Shown: positions 19,152 to 28,268, counted from the first letter of the stretch. The stretch is DNA of 64,000 nucleotides from Ferrimonas sediminum (GCF_900100175.1 NZ_FNEM01000012.1:62001-126000); one strand, 5' to 3'. Made by a program: numbers and translations. The notes: generated by a model not told the origin, from the letters alone.

Positions 19152-20048
19152 TTAGCGCAGGCGACGCAGCACGGAGTGTACCGAGTCCAGGTAACCGTCA
19201 CCAAACAGATTCAGATGATTGAGCAGATGGTACAGCTGGTACAGCGGCCGGCGCTGCTCATAGCCCGGTGACAACGGCCATGTTGCCTCGTAACCGCGAT
19301 AAAACGCCGGGTCAAAACCGCCAAACAATTCGGTCATGGCCAGATCCGACTCCCGATCCCCCAGGTAACACGCCGGGTCAAACACCCGCGCCTGGCCTTC
19401 GACGAAGCCCAGATTACCCTGCCACAGGTCGCCGTGAAGCAGGCTTGCCACCGGTTGGTGGTGGGCCAATAACGTCCCGCTGGCGGCCTCGAGCCCGTCC
19501 AGATAGGGAGCCAGCGCCCTGCCAAAGCCCCGCTGTCCAGCCAATTCCAGTTGCGGTTGCAGCCGGCACTGCCACCAGAACTGCGCCCAACTGCGCTGCC
19601 AGTGGTTGTACTGCACTGTATCGCCAATAAAGTTGTGCCGGTGCCAGCCATAGCCCTGAGCATTGAAATGTCCGGTATCGGCCTGGTGCAACTTGGCGAT
19701 GGTCCGCCCCGCCTCAAAACCATTGCCCCGGGACGCCAGCGTCAGAAACGGCAACACCAGAAACGCATGTTGCCCCGCCCGTCCCAGAGTCAGGGACGGT
19801 ATGGAGAAACGCCCGAGGGCATTAAGACCATCGGCCTCCGCCTCAAACAGACTCAGGCGCTCGCTGTGGTTCAGTTTCACAAACCAGCTGTGGTGACCGT
19901 CGGTCAGGCGATAACATTGGTTGATGCAGCCGCCCGCCACCGGCGTCAGCCCTGAAGGGCAAAAGCGTCTGCCACTGGCCTGCCCGATCGCCTCTATCAC
20001 CGCCGGCCAGGGGGAGCGGGTCAGGACCTCGGGCCCGGCGGGCGTCAT
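19152..20048 (-). CDS. Fructosamine kinase family protein
   Basis: The protein is 298 residues long, of the fructosamine-3-kinase/YniA family with a protein-kinase-like fold. Visible are a glycine-rich N-lobe (TPVAGGCINQCYRL), the ATP-binding lysine in SWFVKLN, the catalytic loop LLHGDLWQGNLGFV and the metal-binding DP of VFDPACYLGDRESDLAM. Members phosphorylate ketosamines so that glycated amines can be removed, or act on other small amines; the substrate here is unproven. The ATG at 20048 overlaps the stop of the upstream patatin gene as ATGA, so the two are translationally coupled. Confidence 0.88.
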   Translation of the reverse strand: MTPAGPEVLTRSPWPAVIEAIGQASGRRFCPSGLTPVAGGCINQCYRLTDGHHSWFVKLNHSERLSLFEAEADGLNALGRFSIPSLTLGRAGQHAFLVLPFLTLASRGNGFEAGRTIAKLHQADTGHFNAQGYGWHRHNFIGDTVQYNHWQRSWAQFWWQCRLQPQLELAGQRGFGRALAPYLDGLEAASGTLLAHHQPVASLLHGDLWQGNLGFVEGQARVFDPACYLGDRESDLAMTELFGGFDPAFYRGYEATWPLSPGYEQRRPLYQLYHLLNHLNLFGDGYLDSVHSVLRRLR

Positions 20049-20908
20049 GCCCCGGCCGCCACTGGTTCGATGGCGGCCAGTCGTTGAAGATGGGCCAGAC
20101 CACACTCACGGCCCAGCTCATAACCGGCAGCCAAAGCCTCGGCCTGGCGAGTCAGGCGGCCAACCGCAAACGCCGGCGGCGGCACCAGCACCTGAATGCG
20201 GCAGTCCTTCGGAGGCTGGGCAATGAACGCCAGTGTCTGGTTGTACTGCCGATGACGGTGCTCCATGGCCGCCAACAGTTGCGGGTGCTCCCTGAGCGCC
20301 CACCTCAGCAACCAGGGAAAGCGGCTTGGCCGTTTGCGATAACCCAGAGGCTGGGACAACACCACGGTGAGATCCCGATAACCCTGTTGGTAGGCCTGGC
20401 GCACCGGAATCGAGTCCGCCACCCCGCCATCGGTATACGCCTGACCATTGAGACACACAAAGCCGCGGTACCCCACCGGCACCGAGCAGGAGGCTTTCAT
20501 CAGCATCGCCAGATTGTCGCGTCCGGCGGGCAGGTAGCGACCCCGACCGCTGCTGACCTCGGTGACCCCAATCAACAACGGGATGGCCCGGCGTTCAAAA
20601 GCGTCGAAATCGAACGGCAGCTCATTCAGGGTGATGGGCCAGAGCCAATCCAGGTCCAGCAGGTGACCCCCTCTGAAGAAGCGCCGAAAATTGATGAATT
20701 CGGGACGGCAGGAGTAGTCGGCGATGATCGCCCGGGTCCGGCCCCGCTGGCCAGACAGGTAGGCGGCCAGCGCCGTGGATCCGGCCGACACGCCGAAACA
20801 GGCATCAAAGGGGTAGTGCTGGCGCTCGATAAAGGCATCCAGCACGCCGGCGGCAAAGATGCCGCGCATCGCCCCCCCTTCAACCACCAGTGCCCGCTTC
20901 ATGCTCAT
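20045..20908 (-). CDS. Patatin-like phospholipase (YjjU type)
   Basis: This is a 287-residue patatin-fold acyl hydrolase. The oxyanion motif GGAMRGIF begins at residue 11, the nucleophile serine is Ser41 in GVSAGS, and the catalytic aspartate is Asp160 in TDGG. There is no signal peptide, so it is cytoplasmic or membrane-associated. The substrate is probably a phospholipid or lysophospholipid. It is coupled to the fructosamine-kinase-like gene, a pairing whose meaning is unclear. Confidence 0.88.
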   Translation of the reverse strand: MSMKRALVVEGGAMRGIFAAGVLDAFIERQHYPFDACFGVSAGSTALAAYLSGQRGRTRAIIADYSCRPEFINFRRFFRGGHLLDLDWLWPITLNELPFDFDAFERRAIPLLIGVTEVSSGRGRYLPAGRDNLAMLMKASCSVPVGYRGFVCLNGQAYTDGGVADSIPVRQAYQQGYRDLTVVLSQPLGYRKRPSRFPWLLRWALREHPQLLAAMEHRHRQYNQTLAFIAQPPKDCRIQVLVPPPAFAVGRLTRQAEALAAGYELGRECGLAHLQRLAAIEPVAAGA

Positions 20909-20942
20909 CTCCCTTTGAGACTCTCCGGCCGGTGGCCGGGAT

Positions 20943-21251
20943 TCAGTCCTTTTCTACGGTAACAGTGAATACCGGCGTAGGATTAAGCAGGCTTTGCACC
21001 ACCTTGTGCAGCCGGGCCAATTCACTTTTCACCGTACTCTGACCGGCACCGAAGAAGCTCAGCTCCAGCTGCATCTCGCGGCCGATGTACTGGCTGGACA
21101 TCACACTGGACTCCGACGTGGCCGATTCCATGTAATTCTCCAGCAACCGCTCCAGCGACGGCACCTGCGCCGGCTCGACCGCAAATGAAACCTGCAGCCG
21201 AATCAACGCAAACTCGGTCGCTTCTTGACCTTCAAAACCGGGAATAACCAT
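20943..21251 (-). CDS. Small hypothetical protein
   Basis: The 102-residue protein has no signal or membrane segment. It has alternating beta-like and helical patterns (FALIRLQVSFAV, MQLELSFFGAG, PVFTVTVEKD), suggesting a small alpha-beta domain. It lies between folD and the patatin gene, all on the minus strand. Not recognised. Confidence 0.65.
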   Translation of the reverse strand: MVIPGFEGQEATEFALIRLQVSFAVEPAQVPSLERLLENYMESATSESSVMSSQYIGREMQLELSFFGAGQSTVKSELARLHKVVQSLLNPTPVFTVTVEKD

Positions 21252-21324
21252 AACCTGTTCCGTGTTGTCCTAAGGGGGTTTTACCGCCAATGATCGCCAC
21301 TAAAGCGCGCCTTGGCAACCTAAA

Positions 21325-22206
21325 TTACACCTGTTGACCCTGATTCATAGCATAGGCTTTCATTGTATTTTCAAGCAGGTAAGCGATGGTCATCGGTCCC
21401 ACGCCACCGGGAACCGGTGTTATGGCGGCCGCCAGCTGCGCCACCGGGCCAAATGCCACATCCCCCACCAGTTTGGCCTTGCCGTCGCGTTCGGTACGGT
21501 TGATGCCCACATCGATCACCACCGCTCCAGGCTTGACCCAATCCGGCCCTACCATCTCCGGGCGCCCCACGGCGACCACCAGGATGTCGGCCTGGCGGGC
21601 CAGTTCGGCGCCGTTGGCCGAACGGGAGTGCACCACGGTTACTGAACAGTGCTGAGCCAGGAACAGCTGCGCCGCCGGTTTACCGACGATGTTGGAGCGA
21701 CCGACAATCACCACGTGCTTGCCGGACAGATCCGCTCCGAGCTCACTCTGGGCCAGGGTCACGCACCCTTGCGGCGTGCAGGGCACCAGCGCCGTGGCGT
21801 CCCCCAGGCTGAGCTTGCCAACGTTGTTAGGGTGAAATCCGTCCACGTCCTTGGCCACGGCGATGCGATTGAGCACCCGCTGCTCATCCAGGTGCGCCGG
21901 CAATGGCAGCTGCACCAAAATGCCGTCAACACCGGGATCGTCGTTGAGGCGATCCACCAGCCCCAGCAGATCCGCCTCGGTGGTGGCCTCATCGAGACGA
22001 AACTCCTGACCGAGAATCCCCGCTTGCTGGCAACGACGGGTTTTGTTGCGCACGTACACATCGCTGGCGGGGTTGTCGCCCACCATCACCACAGCCAACC
22101 CCGGTAATCGCTTACCTTCGGCTTCCAGTTGTGCCACCTGAGTGGCAATGGAGGCGACCAGAGAATCGGCGACCTCTTTTCCATTGATGATAGCTGCGGT
22201 TTCCAT
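21325..22206 (-). CDS. folD: Bifunctional methylenetetrahydrofolate dehydrogenase/cyclohydrolase
   Basis: FolD interconverts 5,10-methylene-THF, methenyl-THF and 10-formyl-THF. The product is 293 residues with the family signatures YVRNKTRRCQQAGI, GILVQLPLPAHL, KDVDGFHP, the NADP-binding GRSNIVGKP and the C-terminal TPVPGGVGPMTIAYLL. The catalytic lysine is in the YVRNKTR segment. GAGGAACC precedes the ATG. The gene is divergent from the acyl-CoA reductase gene. Confidence 0.97.
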   Translation of the reverse strand: METAAIINGKEVADSLVASIATQVAQLEAEGKRLPGLAVVMVGDNPASDVYVRNKTRRCQQAGILGQEFRLDEATTEADLLGLVDRLNDDPGVDGILVQLPLPAHLDEQRVLNRIAVAKDVDGFHPNNVGKLSLGDATALVPCTPQGCVTLAQSELGADLSGKHVVIVGRSNIVGKPAAQLFLAQHCSVTVVHSRSANGAELARQADILVVAVGRPEMVGPDWVKPGAVVIDVGINRTERDGKAKLVGDVAFGPVAQLAAAITPVPGGVGPMTIAYLLENTMKAYAMNQGQQV

Positions 22207-22376
22207 GTGGTTCCTCGAGACTGAAATAAAAAAAGCGAACCATCTTAGATCATCCCCATACCGGGGCCAACGGGCTAATCACTTAATCGCTGGAATATGC
22301 AACACCGCAACAACTCAAAAGAAACGTTGGTTAATCAGTAATTCATAACGGTTATAGTCGATTTCCAAGATCTTTA

Positions 22377-22460
22377 TTGATTCTGGTCAAGCACTTATTT
22401 ACTCTGAGAGTTAAATTAGGTGAAAAGTTAGACAGCCATCTGAGAGTGCCTGGGCACTCT
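22377..22460 (+). promoter_or_regulatory. Leader of the acyl-CoA reductase gene: FNR-like site and hairpin
   Basis: TTGATTCTGGTCAA at 22377-22390 matches nine of ten conserved bases of the FNR consensus TTGAT-N4-ATCAA. A weak -10 (TAAATT, 22412-22417) lies at the distance expected for a class II site. Further on, AGAGTGCC-TG-GGCACTCT (22443-22460) is a perfect eight-bp inverted repeat, a possible TetR operator or leader hairpin. AAGGAAGGAGC then gives the ribosome site. The regulatory roles are inference. Confidence 0.4.
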
Positions 22461-22484
22461 TGCGTCAAGGAAGGAGCAATCCAG

Positions 22485-24464
22485 ATGAGCTACTTTGTTA
22501 CCGGTGCCACCGGCATGGTGGGACAACAGCTATTGCGACGCCTGCTGGCCCGTGAAGGCAACGTGTATTGCCTGGTGAAAGACGACGAGGCCGAACATCG
22601 ACTGAGAGAGAGCGCAACCCGACTGGGTGGCACGGAACGGGTGCTGCCCATTCGTGGCAACCTAAAGGATCCGGCGCTGGGCCTGAGCCCTCGCGACACC
22701 AAGTCCCTGAAGGGACAGGTCGTGCATTTTGTGCACCTGGCCAGCCAATCTGACTTTCGCCACAATAGCCATGAACGGGTTAAGGCCAATGTCAGCGCCA
22801 CCGAGCACGCCCTGGCCTGTGCCGAAGCCCTGCAGGTGGAGTGCTTTCACCATCTGAGTTCCATCGCCGCTGCCGGCCTGTACCGGGGCTGCTTTGACGA
22901 GCAGATGTTTGCCGAAGCGGAGCAGTTGACCCACCCCTATTTCCTGTCTCGTCACCTGAGCGAAAAAGTGGTGCGCGAGCACACCGGACTGCCCCATCGC
23001 ATCTACCGGCCCGGTATTGTCATTGGCGACAGCGAAACCGGCGAAGCCAATCGGGTTCAGGGGCCGTATTTTTTCTTTAAGCTGCTGCAAAAGGTGCGTG
23101 ATGCCCTGCCCCGCTGGTTCCCGCTGGCCGGGTTCGAGGGCGGACCGATCAACATTGTGCCGGTGGACTACGTCGCCGATGCCCTCGACTGCCTGATGCA
23201 CCTGCCGGATCAGGATGGCGAATGTTTCCACCTGACCGATCCCCGGCCCTACCACGCCGGCGAAGTGCTCAACCTCATCTCCCAGGCCGGTCGCGGTCCC
23301 ACCATGACCCTGAAGATGAACATGAACCTCACCAGCTTGCTGCCACAGCCCTGGCTGCAACTGGCATCGCAATACCCGCCACTGGTGAAGCTCGGTCAGC
23401 GCATTCTGTCCGATTATGGCATTCCACCGGATCTGATGGCCCTGCTGAACTACCCAACCCGGTTTGACAACCAGAAGACCCGCAGTCTGCTCGATGCCCA
23501 CCAGATCCGCTGCCCGGATCTGGCCAGCTACGCCAACCGATTGTGGGACTACTGGGAACGGGAACTGGATCCGGATCTGTTTCTCGACGACGAGCTCAAG
23601 CACCGGTTGCAGCACCAAACCGTCGTCATCACCGGTGCCAGCTCAGGAATTGGCGAAGCCAGCGCCGAGCGACTGGCCCCCTCCGGCGCCCAGCTGCTGC
23701 TGATCGGGCGCGACAAACAGCGACTGCAGCAGGTACAGAAGAAAGTGAAAAAGCTGGGGGGCAAAGCCCAGTGCTACCTGTGCGATCTCACCGACGAGGC
23801 ACAGACCGACACCCTTCTGCAAACCATCTTGTCCCGCCACGGCAAGGTCGATGTGCTGATCAATTGCGCCGGGCGCTCCATACGGCGGTCGGTGGCGGCA
23901 TCGGTGGATCGGATTCACGACTATCACCGTACCATGGCGATCAACTACTTTGGTGCCCTGAGGATGATTCTCGGGCTGATAGGGCCGATGGCCGAGCAGC
24001 AGCAGGGGCACATCATCAATGTCTCCTCCATCGGCGTACTCACCAACGCGCCGCGTTTCAGCGCTTATGTGGCCTCCAATGCCGCCCTGGAGTCCTTCTG
24101 TCGCTGCGCCGCCGCCGAGTATTCCGACAGCGGCGTACGCTTCACCACCATCAACATGCCGCTGGTGGACACGCCCATGAGTGCCCCCACCCAGCTGTAT
24201 CAAGCGGTGCCCACACTCAGCTCAGAGCAGGCCGCCGAACTCATCGCCCAGGCGGTGGTGCACCGGCCCAAACGCATCGCCACCAAACTGGGCATTTTTG
24301 GCGCCGTGCTGCACGCACTGTCGCCACGCCTGGCAGAGATCAGCATGAACATGCTCTATCGCATGTTCCCGGAATCCGGGGAGGTTCACGAAGACAGACT
24401 GAATTACACCGAGCAACAACAGATGATTGGTTTGGCTGCGATGCTCAGAGGCATCCACTTTTAG
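22485..24464 (+). CDS. Two-domain fatty acyl-CoA reductase (alcohol-forming type) with altered catalytic lysines
   Basis: The product is 659 residues from MSYFVTGATGMVG, with AAGGAGC upstream. Residues 1 to about 350 form an extended-SDR thioester-reductase-like domain (GATGMVG Rossmann motif, HHLSSIAAAG, RIYRPGIVIGDSETG). Residues about 375-659 form a classical SDR domain (ITGASSGIG, NCAGRSIRR, NVSSIGV). By memory it aligns along its whole length with Marinobacter FACoAR (Maqu_2220, about 661 residues), which reduces acyl-CoA to fatty alcohol for wax esters. The usual YxxxK lysine is Arg156 in the first domain (YFLSR) and Asn532 in the second (YVASN), so activity may be altered. It starts a gene group with DUF2505 and TetR genes, opposite a wax ester synthase. 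Confidence 0.88.
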   Translation: MSYFVTGATGMVGQQLLRRLLAREGNVYCLVKDDEAEHRLRESATRLGGTERVLPIRGNLKDPALGLSPRDTKSLKGQVVHFVHLASQSDFRHNSHERVKANVSATEHALACAEALQVECFHHLSSIAAAGLYRGCFDEQMFAEAEQLTHPYFLSRHLSEKVVREHTGLPHRIYRPGIVIGDSETGEANRVQGPYFFFKLLQKVRDALPRWFPLAGFEGGPINIVPVDYVADALDCLMHLPDQDGECFHLTDPRPYHAGEVLNLISQAGRGPTMTLKMNMNLTSLLPQPWLQLASQYPPLVKLGQRILSDYGIPPDLMALLNYPTRFDNQKTRSLLDAHQIRCPDLASYANRLWDYWERELDPDLFLDDELKHRLQHQTVVITGASSGIGEASAERLAPSGAQLLLIGRDKQRLQQVQKKVKKLGGKAQCYLCDLTDEAQTDTLLQTILSRHGKVDVLINCAGRSIRRSVAASVDRIHDYHRTMAINYFGALRMILGLIGPMAEQQQGHIINVSSIGVLTNAPRFSAYVASNAALESFCRCAAAEYSDSGVRFTTINMPLVDTPMSAPTQLYQAVPTLSSEQAAELIAQAVVHRPKRIATKLGIFGAVLHALSPRLAEISMNMLYRMFPESGEVHEDRLNYTEQQQMIGLAAMLRGIHF

Positions 24465-24472
24465 GAGATACA

Positions 24473-24970
24473 ATGAAACTTGCAATGACCCATTTGTACA
24501 GCTGCACCACCGCGGAACTGTTTCGTTTCTTCAGCGAGCCGGACCTGATAACCCAGAAGTACAGCGACATCGACTGTGATAACGTGCGGGTCACCGCCCT
24601 GACGCCGGATGACGGCGGCCTGAAGCTGTCCACAAAACGGGAAGTGGAGAGTAACGTCCCTGCAGTACTCAAGCGCCTGCTCGGCGCCCGCAACGTGGCC
24701 AAACAAGCCGAGGAGTGGCGCTTCGACGGTGACCACTACCGTTGCCAGATGACGGTGGAGTTGGTCGGGGTGCCCATCAAGATCACCGGCACCCAGCACT
24801 TCGCTCCTACCGACAGTGGCTGCGCCAATTACGTCGAGTTGCAGCTAAAGAGTGCCCTGCCCTTTATCGGCAACAAGCTGACCCGTTTTGTCTGCGATGA
24901 GATTGAGAGGATGGCTAACTCCGAGCGTGATTACCTTCAACAACAACAACTGACCAGGGAAACCGCCTGA
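24473..24970 (+). CDS. DUF2505 family protein (START/SRPBCC-like lipid-binding fold)
   Basis: The product is 165 residues from ATG 24473, which has AGGAG six bases upstream and starts eight bases after the acyl-CoA reductase stop. The pattern (CTTAELFRFFSEPDLITQKYS at the N-terminus, amphipathic strands, then a long C-terminal helix ending NSERDYLQQQQL) fits the DUF2505 polyketide-cyclase/START-like family, whose cavity typically binds hydrophobic ligands. Its place directly after an acyl-CoA reductase suggests handling of acyl chains or fatty alcohols. That role is inference. Confidence 0.75.
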   Translation: MKLAMTHLYSCTTAELFRFFSEPDLITQKYSDIDCDNVRVTALTPDDGGLKLSTKREVESNVPAVLKRLLGARNVAKQAEEWRFDGDHYRCQMTVELVGVPIKITGTQHFAPTDSGCANYVELQLKSALPFIGNKLTRFVCDEIERMANSERDYLQQQQLTRETA

Positions 24971-24971
24971 T

Positions 24972-25574
24972 ATGGGCACCCGGGAGCGGATACTGGAGGC
25001 CAGCCTGGCCCTGTTTAACCACCAGGGCTCTGGCAACGTCACCAGTCTGGACATCGCTGCCGAGCTGGAGATCAGTCCCGGCAACCTCTATTACCACTAC
25101 AAAGGCAAAGAGGAGGTCATTGCCCAGCTGTTCAAGGAGTGTGAACTGGCGGTGGGTAAGTTGCTGGCCCGCCTGGATCTGGAGGCGATCAGCGAACAGG
25201 AGTATTGGGTATTTCTCAACTCGCTGCTGCGGGTGTGTCTGCACTATCGATTCCTGTTCCTCGACTTTCAGGCCATCGAGCAGAGCGCCGTTGGCCACCG
25301 GGGCAACCAGAGGCTGATTAAACAGCTGCGTAACTTTACCGCCCACAGCCTCTCTGCCCTGCAGAAAAAAAACCTGGTGGAGATGAGCGCCCAACAACGG
25401 TTTGAACTGGCCGACAACCTGTTTCTGCTGGGGTTGTCCTGGCTGTGCTTTGAAACCACCCTGGGGCCGGAGAAGGAGGAGGAGGAGATGGTACGAACCG
25501 GCGCCAACCGGTTGATGTCTCTGGTCAGCCCCTACCTAAAGCGCCAGCTTAATTTTGCTGACAGCGCTCAATGA
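24972..25574 (+). CDS. TetR-family regulator, PhaD-like
   Basis: The product is 200 residues. Residues about 3-50 are a TetR helix-turn-helix domain (RERILEASLALFNHQG, then LDIAAELEISPGNLYYHYKGKEEVIAQLF). The sequence, including the LYYHYKGKEE segment and the YWVFLNSLLRVCLHYRFLF region, closely resembles Pseudomonas PhaD (recalled), the regulator of the phasin genes phaF and phaI. It is encoded one base after the DUF2505 stop, and its last 26 bases overlap the convergent hydrolase gene. It probably controls this locus; the ligand may be an acyl-CoA. Confidence 0.85.
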   Translation: MGTRERILEASLALFNHQGSGNVTSLDIAAELEISPGNLYYHYKGKEEVIAQLFKECELAVGKLLARLDLEAISEQEYWVFLNSLLRVCLHYRFLFLDFQAIEQSAVGHRGNQRLIKQLRNFTAHSLSALQKKNLVEMSAQQRFELADNLFLLGLSWLCFETTLGPEKEEEEMVRTGANRLMSLVSPYLKRQLNFADSAQ

Positions 25575-26457
25575 AACGGCCACAGCGATCGATCGCCTCT
25601 TTGGCCTCCGGAAGCTGGTAGAACAGGGTAAACACATGAGGCAGACCCGGCCAGATGGTCAGGTCTGCCTCCCCCCCCAGGCGACGGACCTTACTGGCCA
25701 GCCGCACCGAGTCGTCCAAAAGAATCTCTACACTGCCCACGTGCACCATGATCGGGGCCAGATCAGTCAGATCCGCCGCCAGGGGCGATGCCATGGGGTC
25801 GCAGGGGGTGTGACCATTGAGGTAACTGTTGCGCAGCAGCATCAGGCTGCCCAAATCAAAAAACGGGTCTTCGTTGCGCATCACAAAGCCGGACTGGGTG
25901 TTCATGGTCAGATCCAGCGCCGGAGAAAACAGCAGCGCCGCCAGAGGTTGCGCCACCCCCTTCTCCTTGGCCTTGAGCATGGTCGTCAGCGCCAGATTGC
26001 CGCCGGCAGAGTCGCCGCCAATGATGATCTTATTCGGGGCAATGCCTTGATCCAGCAACGCCTTGTAGGCGTTAAAGCAATCCGATGTCGCTGCTGGAAA
26101 AGGAAACTCCGGTGCCAGGCGGTAGTTAACCATCACCCCACGGGAGCCGGTTGTGCGGGTCAGGTGGTACAACATGGCGTTGTGCACCTTGGGAGAGCGG
26201 AAGCAGAAACCGCCGCCGTGAAAATAGAGCAACACCTTGTCGCCGGCGGGCCGACCTTTGACGATCCACTGGCAAGGGACACCGTTAAGCTGATCGTCGA
26301 TAAACTCCAGATTGGTGGGGCTGCCGATGTAGGCGTTGAGATTATCCAGGCCGGCAATGACGCCTCGCATAGAGAGGATGTCGTTGCACCGTTCAAGGCG
26401 ACTTCGAATCGCCCGGTACAACACCTTATTCAGTGCTTTAGCCCGCCAACTAGACAT
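25549..26457 (-). CDS. Alpha/beta hydrolase of the hormone-sensitive-lipase family
   Basis: The product is 302 residues. It has the oxyanion motif YFHGGGFCF and nucleophile motif GGDSAGGNL; the acid and histidine are likely in the DD and GLPHVF regions near the C-terminus. No signal peptide is visible. The start is nine bases after the wax ester synthase stop, with AAGGGA upstream, so it is the last gene of that operon. A lipase or esterase turning over wax esters or acylglycerols is the natural guess. Confidence 0.88.
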   Translation of the reverse strand: MSSWRAKALNKVLYRAIRSRLERCNDILSMRGVIAGLDNLNAYIGSPTNLEFIDDQLNGVPCQWIVKGRPAGDKVLLYFHGGGFCFRSPKVHNAMLYHLTRTTGSRGVMVNYRLAPEFPFPAATSDCFNAYKALLDQGIAPNKIIIGGDSAGGNLALTTMLKAKEKGVAQPLAALLFSPALDLTMNTQSGFVMRNEDPFFDLGSLMLLRNSYLNGHTPCDPMASPLAADLTDLAPIMVHVGSVEILLDDSVRLASKVRRLGGEADLTIWPGLPHVFTLFYQLPEAKEAIDRCGRFIERCQQN

Positions 26458-26466
26458 TCAGTTCCC

Positions 26467-27870
26467 TTAACTGGCCAAGGAGTTCAGGCGCCGGGAAAGG
26501 TTTCCAATCACCGTCGCTTCCAGCTCATCCAGGCTTTGTTCGAGGTAGTCGCCAAAGGCTTCAAACCCCGGCAGCGAATGGCGGCAGCAGACCAGACCGA
26601 AGTGCAGCTGGCCGCCGTAGCGCAGCAGCGTCATGTTAAGGGTCTGGCCGGGCATCAACAACGACAACGGGTAGGTTGCCACCAGTTCGGCGCCCTGAAA
26701 CGTCAGTGAGGTGTGGCTGGCATCCACCTCGGTGATCAGCATGTTAGCCGCCGGCGGCAGATACTGCTGATCATCAAACCGGGCCACCATCAGCGACAGC
26801 ACGTTAATGACCGCCGAATAACGATTATAGGCTTTCAGGCTGGTACGGTTAGTCTGGCGGCGAATCCCCTGGTGAGTGCGTTGAATCTGGGCAAGGCGTT
26901 CCAGCGGATCAATCCAGGCGCCCCCGAGTTCCACCAGACCGACGGAGATCATATGCAATCGCGCGCCGGTGTCGTGATCCCGCAGCGGCACCATGGCGAC
27001 CAAAGGGTCACTCTCCTGCCAATTGTGTTGCTGCAGATAGCGGTGCAGTGACATGTCGCACAGAGTCAGAATCACATCGTCACTCTGTGCACCGGTCAGC
27101 AGCGCCAACCGGTTCACTCTGGCGTCACTGAGACTGGCCAGGGTCACCTGCTTGGCCCGACCGGGCGCCAGGTGATTAAAGGGGGTTCTGGGCGCGCTGA
27201 ACGGCAGTTTGATCGGAGTATCAATCAGATTCAGCCGACCGGCGCTGGCCATCGCCAACAGGCGGGCACTGTCAAAGCCCACTTTCAGCTGTCTGCGCCA
27301 GAATGACGGCTGCAGCACCGACATCACGCTGGAGAACTCTTCTTCATTGTCATCACTGATGGTATCGCCCAGTTGCCAGAACGGCACCAGGTGACCCCGC
27401 TGCTCACTGACGGCAAAACTGCGTTCCAGCAGTTGCACCGCGCGCATGCCGTCGGTCAGGGCATGGTGGAACTTAACCACGATGGCCACTTCACCGCTGG
27501 CCAGACCATCAATGATCCACAGCTCCCATAACGGCCGGCTGCGGTCGAGGCAATAACTGTGAATTCGCGCTGCCAGTTCCAGCAACTGATCGTTATCACC
27601 GGGTTTGGGTAACTTGGACAGACGCACGTGATAACCCAGTTCCACCTCTTCGGCGTTGCGCCATTTAGGCAGTCCGAAGCGGTTGCTGGTGATCACGCGA
27701 TCAAAAGGCGGGGCAACCGGGCCGGCGTGAACCATCTGCTGGTGCAGGGTGGTGGCAAAGTCCGGTTGATCGACAGGAGGACGAAACAGCATCAGTCCTG
27801 ACACATGAAGCGGTGTCGAGTCACTTTCAAAAAGCAGGAACACCAGTTCAGATAAAGACAGTGACGCCAT
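26467..27870 (-). CDS. Wax ester synthase / diacylglycerol acyltransferase (WS/DGAT)
   Basis: The product is 467 residues, the usual WS/DGAT length. The catalytic motif HHALTDG spans residues 135-141, preceded by RPLWELWIIDGL; the N-terminal LFESDSTPLHVSGLMLF and C-terminal GQTLNMTLLRYGGQLHFGL are family-typical. The enzyme joins acyl-CoA to fatty alcohol or diacylglycerol, making storage wax esters or triacylglycerol. GAGGAGGG gives a strong ribosome site. It follows two phasin genes and precedes an HSL-type hydrolase in one direction. The acyl-CoA reductase that would supply fatty alcohol is 2 kb away, transcribed towards it. Confidence 0.93.
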   Translation of the reverse strand: MASLSLSELVFLLFESDSTPLHVSGLMLFRPPVDQPDFATTLHQQMVHAGPVAPPFDRVITSNRFGLPKWRNAEEVELGYHVRLSKLPKPGDNDQLLELAARIHSYCLDRSRPLWELWIIDGLASGEVAIVVKFHHALTDGMRAVQLLERSFAVSEQRGHLVPFWQLGDTISDDNEEEFSSVMSVLQPSFWRRQLKVGFDSARLLAMASAGRLNLIDTPIKLPFSAPRTPFNHLAPGRAKQVTLASLSDARVNRLALLTGAQSDDVILTLCDMSLHRYLQQHNWQESDPLVAMVPLRDHDTGARLHMISVGLVELGGAWIDPLERLAQIQRTHQGIRRQTNRTSLKAYNRYSAVINVLSLMVARFDDQQYLPPAANMLITEVDASHTSLTFQGAELVATYPLSLLMPGQTLNMTLLRYGGQLHFGLVCCRHSLPGFEAFGDYLEQSLDELEATVIGNLSRRLNSLAS

Positions 27871-27893
27871 TAGGCCCTCCTCGGAGCTGACAC

Positions 27894-28244
27894 CTACTTG
27901 GCCAGCTTTTCAATTGCCTCGGCAAGCTTGTCTACTTTCGCATTCAGCTCGTCGATTTGGCGTGGGTGAATACCACTGAGGCGATAGAACAGGTTGTGGA
28001 CCCGGGCTTCTACCTCTTCATTAGCGCGATCCAGGTTGTCTTCAACGCGCTGCTTGGTGTTGGACTCGATCTCGCGACCGCGCTCTACCAGACGCTCAAA
28101 CAGATCGCTGGACTTGCCTTCCAGATCTTTCGCTTCTTCCACACTGCGGCTGTATACGCCCAGTCCGGCCAACCAGATGTTGCGTGCCAGCTGTTCGTTA
28201 TCTACGCCTTCTACAGGGGGGATTCCATGAAGTTCATTGTTCAT
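27894..28244 (-). CDS. Phasin-family granule-associated protein (short, PhaI-like)
   Basis: This 116-residue helical protein contains the phasin core ARNIWLAGLGVYSRSVEEAKDLEGKSSDLFERLVERGREIE, followed by an amphipathic coiled coil ending KVDKLAEAIEKLAK. Phasins of this family (PF05597) coat PHA granules. AAGGAGCACAGT precedes the ATG. It is encoded between a longer phasin and WS/DGAT, so here it may coat wax or triacylglycerol droplets. Confidence 0.88.
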   Translation of the reverse strand: MNNELHGIPPVEGVDNEQLARNIWLAGLGVYSRSVEEAKDLEGKSSDLFERLVERGREIESNTKQRVEDNLDRANEEVEARVHNLFYRLSGIHPRQIDELNAKVDKLAEAIEKLAK

Positions 28245-28268
28245 ACTGTGCTCCTTATTCGCCGGTTA

